A stretch of 64,000 bases of DNA from Hyphomicrobiales bacterium (GTDB taxonomy: Bacteria; Pseudomonadota; Alphaproteobacteria; Rhizobiales; Xanthobacteraceae): positions 1 through 64,000 of the forward strand of contig JAGXQU010000110.1 in NCBI GenBank assembly GCA_018335895.1, written 5' to 3'. The notes beneath the pieces are model-generated. The model was not told the DNA's origin and made no database searches. It saw only the letters and a program-made list of their open reading frames with translations. Made by a program: the position numbers and the translations under genes. This document shows, piece after piece, positions 57,859 through 64,000 of the stretch. The stretch's first letter is position 1. Every line of letters begins with the position of its first letter.

Positions 57859-58338
57859 CTAAGTATTGTGCACCGATTGATCGAGCGCTTTAACAATGTC
57901 GGATCTGGCAATCATGCCGAGCAACGCTTTTGCTTCGACAACCGGAAAGCTCCGCAATCTCAATTTGACCATCTTCTCCAGTACACGGGTCAATGGCTCG
58001 TCGGGCTGTAACACTATGATCTTGCTGCTCATGACCTTAGCAACAGGTGTGTTCATCAGGGAATCGTAATCCGGCAACAATCTTTGCTCCGTGAAAATAA
58101 ACGCACGAAGGAAGTCGAACTTGGTTACGATGCCGAGAAGCCTTTCATTATCCAGGACCGGAAAGGCGTTGTAGTCGAATTGTTCGATCAGCTTTCCCAG
58201 CTCGCGCAGCGTAGTCGTTGGCGATACCGACCGGATACTTCTGCTCATATGCTGCGCGACCCGCTGCTCGAAGAAGAACTGCAGGATATTTGAAGCCCTC
58301 AGGCTAGGCATCTCGTTTGCCGCGAAGAACCCGTTCAC
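57859..58338 (-). CDS. CBS-domain protein
   Basis: A 159-residue protein of two CBS domains (VAQHMSRSIRSVSPTTTLRELGKLIEQFDYNAFPVLD and PVAKVMSSKIIVLQPDEPLTRVLEKMVKLRLRSFPVVE). CBS pairs bind adenine nucleotides and sense energy state. The GTG at 58338 overlaps the cytochrome stop by four bases (GTGA), a coupled start; an ATG nine codons later is the alternative. It is the last gene of the nitroreductase-cytochrome operon. Confidence 0.88.
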   Translation of the reverse strand: MNGFFAANEMPSLRASNILQFFFEQRVAQHMSRSIRSVSPTTTLRELGKLIEQFDYNAFPVLDNERLLGIVTKFDFLRAFIFTEQRLLPDYDSLMNTPVAKVMSSKIIVLQPDEPLTRVLEKMVKLRLRSFPVVEAKALLGMIARSDIVKALDQSVHNT

Positions 58339-58658
58339 CTGGAAATGCTTTCGAGGTAGCGGACGATCGCTCCAGTATCACGCGGACCAAAAGTAAACTC
58401 GGGCATGTCGGGATGGCCTGTAGATAAGCCTTCGGCCAGCGCTTCGGTCAACACCGATGCGGGGTATCGCTTCAGAACCTCTCTGAAGGCGGGTGCCGAC
58501 GGATGCTTGCTCTGATCCGATCGAGTGATCGCATGACAGGCGGCGCAATGTTTTTGGACGAGCGCTTCACCAGCTCGTTCGTCCGAACGAGGTTCCGCCG
58601 CCAGCCCAGCCGCCAACCAGAGCAAAGGCGTTAGCGCAGTTACGACACGAGCAATCAT
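58335..58658 (-). CDS. Small c-type cytochrome
   Basis: A 107-residue monohaem cytochrome c with a Sec signal peptide (residues 1-21, cleavage near GLAA). Haem motif CAACH at Cys38-Cys41-His42, and the axial Met85 in HPDMPEF. It carries electrons in the periplasm, probably to a terminal oxidase or a nitrogen-oxide reductase. It overlaps the end of the nitroreductase-like gene by four bases. Confidence 0.9.
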   Translation of the reverse strand: MIARVVTALTPLLWLAAGLAAEPRSDERAGEALVQKHCAACHAITRSDQSKHPSAPAFREVLKRYPASVLTEALAEGLSTGHPDMPEFTFGPRDTGAIVRYLESISR

Positions 58659-59692
58659 GCTGCGTCGGCCCGGATTCTGATCACCGAGTCGAGCGGCCGG
58701 CGCGGAGTCGGAGCTACGGGAATGCCGTAGCCGAGCCGCAATACCAGCTGCGGGTATCCTTGAACGGTCCCGATTTTGGCGAGCCGAAACCGGGTATCTT
58801 CCACTTCACAAACCTGGTTCAGATAAGAAGCGTTGACGCCTTGACTCTCGGCGGTGAGCAACGCTGCGGCCAAGGCATCGCCAGTACGAACCCAATCGAT
58901 CGGTTTATCGAACCCGGTCGATAGCACCATGATTGCAGCGGAGGATTGAATCAGAGCTTCATCAATTCTCGATTTTCCCGGCCCCAGGTCAAAGGTCCGG
59001 ATAAGAAGCGGAGCAACGTAATTCCAGGGAGAGTCAAATCCGATCGACTTCGCGGGTAGTCCATCCGGCTCGCTTGCACGGTCCGGATTGACCCAACTTG
59101 AGAGTTCCTTTCGGAAAGCACGATCTTCGAACTGTGCACGATCCGCCAGACCGATCAGATGCGCAAGGGTGACGCGATCATTCCGGCTATTGATCCAGGT
59201 AGCTCGAACGCCGTTCGCAGAGGTTGCCGCCTCGATCGCCGACTCACTGGCCGGCGACAGTTGATTGTCCGAGAATTTGCTGCGGTTGGTCCGGCGGCTT
59301 GTAATCGCCTCAAACAACTCTGGCCGCCCCGAGCGCTTCGTGCTGCGCTTTCCGATCTCGACGACGGCGACAAGGTCCGGATCGTGCTGTTGTGGAAACC
59401 GCCTTATCGATACGTCAAATCCGAAAGCGCGTGCAGCCGTTTCAAGGAAGAAAAGCGCCGCACCGCAGGAGATGAACAATTCACGATCGTCGGGATCGCT
59501 CACCGGCAAGGTGCGCGTGCGATCTGCAATGATCGCTACCTCGCCGCCGCGAACTTCGAACAACCAAGGCTGCGTGTTGTGGTTCGACGGGGCGAGTATC
59601 GCGTACCGCAGCAGAAACTTGATCTGCTCAAGCTTGTCACAGCCGGTGGGAAAATCGTTGGCGGAAACATCCCAACAGTCTAGGTAATTCAC
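58655..59692 (-). CDS. Acg-like nitroreductase-family protein
   Basis: A 345-residue double-domain nitroreductase-type protein of the Acg family (described in mycobacteria as a dormancy protein). It has the ILAPSNHNTQPWLFEV segment at the N-terminus and two repeated nitroreductase halves, with LGYGIPVAPTPRRPLDSVI at the end. I chose the GTG at 59692, which has GGAGG eight bases upstream; a GTG five codons earlier is less well placed. These proteins bind FMN weakly and often lack enzyme activity, acting as a flavin store. It heads the cytochrome-CBS operon; a weak FixK-like site (59742-59755) lies upstream. Confidence 0.85.
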   Translation of the reverse strand: MNYLDCWDVSANDFPTGCDKLEQIKFLLRYAILAPSNHNTQPWLFEVRGGEVAIIADRTRTLPVSDPDDRELFISCGAALFFLETAARAFGFDVSIRRFPQQHDPDLVAVVEIGKRSTKRSGRPELFEAITSRRTNRSKFSDNQLSPASESAIEAATSANGVRATWINSRNDRVTLAHLIGLADRAQFEDRAFRKELSSWVNPDRASEPDGLPAKSIGFDSPWNYVAPLLIRTFDLGPGKSRIDEALIQSSAAIMVLSTGFDKPIDWVRTGDALAAALLTAESQGVNASYLNQVCEVEDTRFRLAKIGTVQGYPQLVLRLGYGIPVAPTPRRPLDSVIRIRADAA

Positions 59693-59741
59693 GGTCAAAA
59701 CCTCCACGAGCGACTGCTAGCGGAAATCGCATCCGACTTCT

Positions 59742-59755
59742 TTCAGATAGGTCAA
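59742..59755. promoter_or_regulatory. Weak FixK-like site before the Acg-like gene
   Basis: TTCAGATAGGTCAA: right half GTCAA matches, left half is TTCAG. It is 50 bases before the Acg-like start at 59692. Weak, listed because every neighbouring operon has a good box. Confidence 0.4.
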
Positions 59756-59769
59756 GCGATCCATGCAGA

Positions 59770-60123
59770 TCATGCTGCTTTTGAGGCTTGAAACTGGGAG
59801 AATGCTTCGAGCGCATGACTTGCATACATAACCGACGGACCTGCGCCCATATAAATTGCCATACTGATTGTCTCAAGGATCTCGGCTTCCGAGGCACCCA
59901 ACTCCACAGCAGCCTTAGCGTGGAATGCAATACAGTCGTCACAGCGAACTGCAATTGAAATGCCGAGCGCCAACAACTCCTTCGTCTTCGAATCCAATGC
60001 GCCGGCTTTCAATGCGGTCTGGGCGCTGGCCGCAAACACCTTCATGATGTCGGGAGCTCCGTGCCGAAGCGTCCGCAGTTCTGCACTCAACGCGGCTAGG
60101 GTGTCCGGCCAATTCTTGATCAT
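59770..60123 (-). CDS. AhpD-like carboxymuconolactone decarboxylase-family protein
   Basis: A 117-residue CMD-family protein. Its Cys61-x2-Cys64 (CDDCIAFHAK) plus His68 are the redox residues of AhpD-type peroxidase partners; a Glu in the KTKELLALGISIAV block completes the site. It probably reduces peroxides or a dithiol partner. It is preceded by a FixK-like box on its upstream side (60182-60195). Confidence 0.9.
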   Translation of the reverse strand: MIKNWPDTLAALSAELRTLRHGAPDIMKVFAASAQTALKAGALDSKTKELLALGISIAVRCDDCIAFHAKAAVELGASEAEILETISMAIYMGAGPSVMYASHALEAFSQFQASKAA

Positions 60124-60181
60124 TTTTTCCCTCTGGTTGGCTATGCTTTTAGACTTGGTACCAGAGTGCTCCGGATACGAA

Positions 60182-60195
60182 TTGATTCAGATCAC
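60182..60195. promoter_or_regulatory. FixK/FNR box before the AhpD-like gene
   Basis: TTGATTCAGATCAC: one mismatch in the last base. It lies 59 bases upstream of the AhpD-like start on the minus strand. Confidence 0.7.
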
Positions 60196-60228
60196 TCTTT
60201 GCTATTTCCGGATGTACCGTCACTAGAA

Positions 60229-60242
60229 TTGATCAATATCAA
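60229..60242. promoter_or_regulatory. FixK/FNR box before the 128-residue membrane protein
   Basis: TTGATCAATATCAA, a perfect TTGAT-N4-ATCAA site, 54 bases before the plus-strand gene at 60296. Confidence 0.85.
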
Positions 60243-60295
60243 AGAACCGGGCGGCCGGGCTGCGCTTACTTGCGTCAAACAGGGAGGAGCAAAGC

Positions 60296-60682
60296 GTGCG
60301 TTTGATATTGTTGGGTTTTCTCTATTTCTTGGTCGCCTTCATCGCAGGATTCATCCTTGGTGTATTCAGGTCTATTTTGGTTGAGCCAAGGCTGGGAACT
60401 ACAGCAGCACTGTTACTAGAAATTCCGCTAATTCTCGCCATTTGCTGGACTGCTGCTGGGTTTATACTCACACTCGGATCGTCAGTGACGCCTTCGCTCC
60501 AAGAGCGTGGTATTGTCGGAGCAACGGCTTTCCTGTTGCTCGTAAGTGCTGAGTTTCTGCTTGGTCTTTTCTTTAGCTATTCACCTGCCGAAATATTCGA
60601 TCAATTCAGCTCTGGTAACGGACTAATTGGATTGACTGCACAGGTAGCTTTCGGCGTATTCCCGCTACTCCGGCGACACTAG
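60296..60682 (+). CDS. Small membrane protein, unknown function
   Basis: A 128-residue integral membrane protein with four hydrophobic segments (residues ~3-25, ~38-62, ~73-95 and ~108-124). The GTG at 60296 has AGGGAGGAG upstream, a very strong ribosome site. A perfect FixK box lies 54 bases upstream. No family recognised. Its stop overlaps the convergent DUF6455 gene by four bases. Confidence 0.8.
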   Translation: MRLILLGFLYFLVAFIAGFILGVFRSILVEPRLGTTAALLLEIPLILAICWTAAGFILTLGSSVTPSLQERGIVGATAFLLLVSAEFLLGLFFSYSPAEIFDQFSSGNGLIGLTAQVAFGVFPLLRRH

Positions 60683-61044
60683 CGAAGGTCGTCAATCGTT
60701 GCCGCGTTCGGACAATATGGTTTCCAGTCTTCGCGCGCTACCGCACTTGCGATGTCCCGTGCACAACGTTCCTTTTTATCGCAACACGAACACGTCAGTT
60801 GCATATCCTTCATCACTCTTGGATATTCTTTCGTTACATTCCGTGCATCGATGCCTTCTCTGAAAAGACGACTATAGAGAAGATCGGCGGCAGCAGAGTC
60901 ACGTTCGGAAAGCCGCCGGAGGTCATATGAAGTCACGCCTATATCGCGCGCCAGCTGATCTACGTGAGCTGGATCGAGCCGTTGGAGCTCCGTCGGACTG
61001 ATCATATTACCGATCTTACAGACCAGCTTCCTAAGATTGAGCAT
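60679..61044 (-). CDS. DUF6455-type cysteine-rich protein
   Basis: A 121-residue protein. It has an N-terminal helical part and a C-terminal Cys cluster: Cys85, Cys87, Cys88, Cys94 and Cys111 (TCSCCDKKERCARDI, then YCPNAATIDDL). This matches the DUF6455 family of alphaproteobacteria, whose function is unknown; the Cys could bind a metal or iron-sulfur cluster. The ATG at 61044 has GAGG upstream. It follows the CBS-BON gene by 19 bases, so both share the FixK box at 61802. Confidence 0.82.
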   Translation of the reverse strand: MLNLRKLVCKIGNMISPTELQRLDPAHVDQLARDIGVTSYDLRRLSERDSAAADLLYSRLFREGIDARNVTKEYPRVMKDMQLTCSCCDKKERCARDIASAVAREDWKPYCPNAATIDDLR

Positions 61045-61063
61045 GCGACCTCGCTCGGCTCTA

Positions 61064-61750
61064 TTACACCCAAGTTGGAATCGGCTCTAAGGCAATATTG
61101 TTCACGATCACGTTTCCACTGGCGATCTCTTCGACCGCAATGCGCGCAGCCTTCCGCTCAGCCTCAGTGCTGACTAAGCCCCAAAGGTTGATCTTGGAAT
61201 TTTCTACGGTAACGTTCAGCTGCGCACGATTAAGCCAAGTTTGACTTTCCAAGTGCTTGAGAATTTTGTCACGAAGTGCTCCATTCTGAAGCGGAGGCAA
61301 ATTTTCCTGTGGCAATGTAGCTATCGCCTGCACCAAGTTCGCCCTAGTAACAATTCCAACAAGTTTAGTACCGTCGAGTACTGGAACGCGCTTGATACGA
61401 TTGCGTTCGAACAGCCGAGCAATTTCCGATAATGGCGTTTCTGGTTCAACTGAAATGACATCATGAGTCATGAGGTCCCGTACCTTGCCAGCATGAGCGC
61501 GAGCATATTCTTCAGCGAGCTGGGCGTTACTTGTAAAGATTGACAACCACCAGGAGCGCTGCACCTGAGTACTGATTTCAACGCGATGGATAAGGTCACC
61601 TTCGCTTACCAGTCCGATCAGCTTGCCGGCTGCATCCACGATAGGTACGGCGCTGATACGGTGCGACGTAAGAACCTGCGCAACCTCGCGAACAGTCATA
61701 TCCGCCGTAGCGGTTATAACTGGACAGGTCATTACATGTTTCGCTTTCAT
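61064..61750 (-). CDS. CBS-CBS-BON domain protein
   Basis: A 228-residue protein of two CBS domains (HVMTCPVITATADMTVREVA, VRDLMTHDVISVEPETPLSEIA) and a C-terminal BON domain (LNVTVENSKINLWGLVSTEAERKAARI). CBS pairs bind adenosine nucleotides; BON domains bind membranes or phospholipids. The ATG at 61750 has GGAGGG upstream; the frame could extend 13 codons, without a better site. A perfect FixK box is 52 bases upstream. Confidence 0.9.
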   Translation of the reverse strand: MKAKHVMTCPVITATADMTVREVAQVLTSHRISAVPIVDAAGKLIGLVSEGDLIHRVEISTQVQRSWWLSIFTSNAQLAEEYARAHAGKVRDLMTHDVISVEPETPLSEIARLFERNRIKRVPVLDGTKLVGIVTRANLVQAIATLPQENLPPLQNGALRDKILKHLESQTWLNRAQLNVTVENSKINLWGLVSTEAERKAARIAVEEIASGNVIVNNIALEPIPTWV

Positions 61751-61801
61751 TGCACCCTCCTCGCGGATGGCACATAGTCGAACCAACAAGGCCGGTTAGC
61801 T

Positions 61802-61815
61802 TTGACCTAGGTCAA
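61802..61815. promoter_or_regulatory. FixK/FNR box before the CBS-BON operon
   Basis: TTGACCTAGGTCAA, a perfect palindrome matching TTGAC-N4-GTCAA, 52 bases before the CBS-BON start. Confidence 0.88.
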
Positions 61816-62054
61816 ATTGGCAACTGGAATGATTTAGGCATCTCGACTCATATGCCTAACCGAGGTCGGGGTACTTGATGATATTGTTGAGAGCTTAGAA
61901 GCACAAATGCAGGTTGAGCGGCTTCCTGACTGCCCTCATAGTCCGCGATGCTGCCAAGACTCGACCCACTAATTTCCGCGGCTACCTACCGCATTGGCGC
62001 CCTCGGTGCCCGCTTATCGCAAACCTTAATGGGTCCGAGTAGTGGAGCAACTAG

Positions 62055-63311
62055 TCAAAAGAACGAACTTCCAATCATCATTATGCAGCTTATAAAGCCA
62101 AACAAGGGCACCCATATCGGGACTCTACTTTTGCCCAGTGTGCTATTTTTCCGTTGCAGGCGAAGTCGAAGTAGCGAAGCGTTTACAAGAGCGAACACGA
62201 TCAAAGTAGCTATCGATGTAAATTCCGCGAGCCGCCCAAACGGAATGAACAAAGCCAAAGCCAATACGAGTAAAGATATTGCGACCGTCGCGACCAGCGG
62301 AGTCCCTCTTGTGCTATGGACCGCTCCGAGTACTGATGGCAAGTCCCCCTGTCTTGCCATCCCGTAAATCACTCGCGAGGCCATCGTCATTTGTGCAATA
62401 ATGGTATTGAGGGTTGCGCCGATCGCGATTGCGCTGATGACGGCAGCACCCATCCCGGCCACATTCTGGAAAACGATTGTGAGTGGAGCTTCGCTGCTTG
62501 CGAGTTTCTCAAGCGGCACTGCTGTGACGGCAATCGCCGCGACAAGAACATACAGCGCAGTTGTTATGATTAAAGTTAGCGCCATCGCGAGCGGCACGTT
62601 TCGCGTAGGCGAATGGGATTCTTCTACCATGTTAGTAAGACCTTCGAACCCAATGAAAGCGAAGAATGCGAGCAAAGATGCAAAAAATAAGCCCGATACT
62701 GTGGCCAAATCGGCCGGCGGCGGGGCCAGGAGCGCATCGCCAATCGGAAGTCCGGCCCATGCGGCAGCGACGATTATTGCTACGAGTCCGCCCACTTCTA
62801 TCAGTGTGAACAAGCTTGCAAGCAGCACCGATTCCAGAACGCCCCATGCGACTACAACGCTAACACCGCCTATGACCACAACGATCAGTAGTTCCTTCGG
62901 CAAATTCAAAAACTGCGCGAGATAGCCAACTGATCCCAAAGTCACGGCTGCGGAGGCGATGACTGCCGTAGCGATCATCAATCCTCCAGTAATTGTGGAA
63001 AGAACGCGTGACCCAAAGGCGGCTCTTACATAAGCGGCTTCCCCAGCCGCCACCGGAAATCGCGCACACAGTTCGGCATAGGAAGCTACTGTGAGCCCCA
63101 TGACGATCGCCGCAATTCCGAACGCAAGAGGCGAGTTTATGCCGGCATGACCGGCGACAGACCCTATAAGTACGTAAATTCCAGCACCGACGGTAACCCC
63201 GACGCCATAGAGAACAAGAAGGAGCAATCCGATACGGCGGCGAAGTTGACCTGATGAGGAATTCCCCGCTTGCCTTTTTGCCGCTTGAAATACCGACGTG
63301 TCAGATCGCAT
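62055..63311 (-). CDS. APC-superfamily amino acid permease
   Basis: A 418-residue permease with about 12 hydrophobic segments. Family motifs: VTVGAGIYVLIGSVAGHAG near the start, FFAFIGFEGLTNMVEESHSPTRNVP and ASRVIYGMARQGDLPSVLGAV. It imports or exchanges amino acids or amines at the inner membrane. The C-terminus ends with a final hydrophobic stretch (ISCIMMIGSSFF). I chose the ATG at 63311; a TTG three codons earlier is possible. A perfect FixK box (63466-63479) lies about 155 bases upstream, a little far for direct control. Confidence 0.88.
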   Translation of the reverse strand: MRSDTSVFQAAKRQAGNSSSGQLRRRIGLLLLVLYGVGVTVGAGIYVLIGSVAGHAGINSPLAFGIAAIVMGLTVASYAELCARFPVAAGEAAYVRAAFGSRVLSTITGGLMIATAVIASAAVTLGSVGYLAQFLNLPKELLIVVVIGGVSVVVAWGVLESVLLASLFTLIEVGGLVAIIVAAAWAGLPIGDALLAPPPADLATVSGLFFASLLAFFAFIGFEGLTNMVEESHSPTRNVPLAMALTLIITTALYVLVAAIAVTAVPLEKLASSEAPLTIVFQNVAGMGAAVISAIAIGATLNTIIAQMTMASRVIYGMARQGDLPSVLGAVHSTRGTPLVATVAISLLVLALALFIPFGRLAEFTSIATLIVFALVNASLLRLRLQRKNSTLGKSRVPIWVPLFGFISCIMMIGSSFF

Positions 63312-63790
63312 TTGTAGCAATCCAATTTGTCATTGCTCAGCAACCTTCATGCGATTAAAGTAGGATTTTCCACGAATCGCATTCACCGCTTTTGCGCTTG
63401 ATCAACTGCGATAACATTGTGAAATCCCACTACTACCCTTACTTACGTAAAGGCACGCGCTCCGCTTGATCAGGATCAATCGGTATGGATGGGAGAAATA
63501 CGTTCGCACCGAATACAGATAGTAGAGACATGCTGTCGAAAGGTATTGCCACGCTTGAGGAACGAATTCAGTCACAGCACTTACAGCCATTAATTAACTG
63601 AGGCGGGTTTCCAAGCCAACTCGCTGAGACACAAGACAAAACCAGTAAGTCATTGTTCTGAAACACTCGCACTTCAACGCAATACAGACAGCGGAGAATT
63701 ATGTCAGATCGACCTCCCTGGTTGATCCAGCGCAAAACGCTCAGCATAGCGAGCGGGTAACATCCCTCTGGTTTATGGGGGTAAATCGCG
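63312..63790. other. Divergent intergenic region with one FixK box
   Basis: About 480 bases between the APC permease and the transporter at the right edge. It holds the perfect box at 63466-63479. Short open frames on both strands have no support. The box is about 155 bases from the permease start and about 310 from the plus-strand start, so its target is unclear. Confidence 0.5.
63466..63479. promoter_or_regulatory. FixK/FNR box, target unclear
   Basis: TTGATCAGGATCAA, full match to TTGAT-N4-ATCAA, in the divergent gap between the APC permease and the SLC13-like gene. Confidence 0.8.
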
Positions 63791-64000
63791 ATGTCGATTT
63801 CATCTACAGACCCAAAGAAGGTGATTTCACCGCTAGATCCCACGTACCTTTCTGCAAAAGTGATCGGGCTGGTCGTTGGAATCGCAGCGCTCGCCTTCAT
63901 TCTTTGGTGGCCTACGCCCGCTGGTCTTCCCGTCGCTGGAAAAGTCATGCTCGGCATCCTCGCTTTCGCTGTCGCTGTCTGGATGACGGAGGCGCTGGAC
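63791..64000 (+). CDS. SLC13/DASS-type transporter, N-terminal part (cut by window edge)
   Basis: The first 70 residues of a plus-strand membrane protein. A polar N-terminus (MSISSTDPKKVISPLDPTYL) is followed by a hydrophobic helix (GLVVGIAALAFILWW), a Pro-Gly loop, and a second helix ending in AVAVWMTEALD. That MTEALD end is characteristic of divalent anion:sodium symporters, which carry dicarboxylates, sulfate or similar anions. The rest lies outside the window. Confidence 0.75.
   Translation, partial: MSISSTDPKKVISPLDPTYLSAKVIGLVVGIAALAFILWWPTPAGLPVAGKVMLGILAFAVAVWMTEALD

Noticed and set aside
63568-63957. Minus-strand frame of 129 codons at the right edge
   Set aside because: It overlaps the plus-strand SLC13-like N-terminus, which has a convincing membrane pattern; the minus frame has no recognisable motif.
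1-64000. CRISPR array, insertion sequence or prophage
   Set aside because: No short regularly spaced repeats, no transposase or integrase reading frame, and no phage structural genes were seen.

Overview
The window looks like a chromosomal segment of a metabolically versatile alphaproteobacterium of the order Hyphomicrobiales, near Bradyrhizobium, Rhodopseudomonas or Pseudolabrys. The reasons are a complete FixL-FixJ-FixK oxygen-response set with haem-PAS FixL, a cysteine-free FixK-type Crp protein beside hemN, high-GC coding, and many ABC uptake systems for amino acids and N-compounds. I see no phage, insertion sequence or CRISPR array. The only sign of past integration is a 3' fragment of a tRNA-Gln gene next to a diverged repeat at about 34.8-35.85 kb.

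Left third (1-19.6 kb): catabolism of small nitrogen compounds. A truncated amidohydrolase is followed by one minus-strand operon with a LysR regulator gene at its head: a Tat-exported solute-binding protein, RutB, RutC, an ABC permease, a Ser-type alpha/beta hydrolase, an ABC ATPase and RutD. It resembles the back half of the Rut uracil pathway fused to a nitrate/sulfonate-type importer, but no rutA or rutF is present in the window. Next come a DadA-like D-amino-acid dehydrogenase behind a tandem glycine riboswitch, a complete Liv-type importer, an XRE-cupin regulator, and a divergent hydantoinase/oxoprolinase A-B pair with a flavin monooxygenase. A perfect 17-bp inverted repeat before hyuA and a related repeat before the liv operon suggest that the XRE-cupin protein controls both.

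Middle (19.9-35.5 kb): sugar and stress genes. These are a circularly permuted ROK-like kinase, a classical glucokinase, the divergent coupled set otsB-GH15-otsA (trehalose), an endonuclease/phosphatase-fold protein coupled to a phospholipase D-VTT fusion, a receiver-EAL protein, and a large hybrid histidine kinase.

Right part (36-64 kb): anaerobic and microaerobic respiration. It holds carbonic anhydrase, narK1-narK2-narGHJI with a parvulin-type isomerase, the molybdopterin gene mogA with a hemerythrin and a DUF2478 protein, universal stress proteins, hemN, fixK, fixL, fixJ, a lone receiver, cytochrome c, an Acg-like nitroreductase, an AhpD-like protein, CBS proteins and several small uncharacterised genes. 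At least nine good TTGAY-N4-RTCAA type sites sit before these genes, so the block reads as a FixK/FNR regulon. The window ends inside an SLC13/DASS-type transporter gene.
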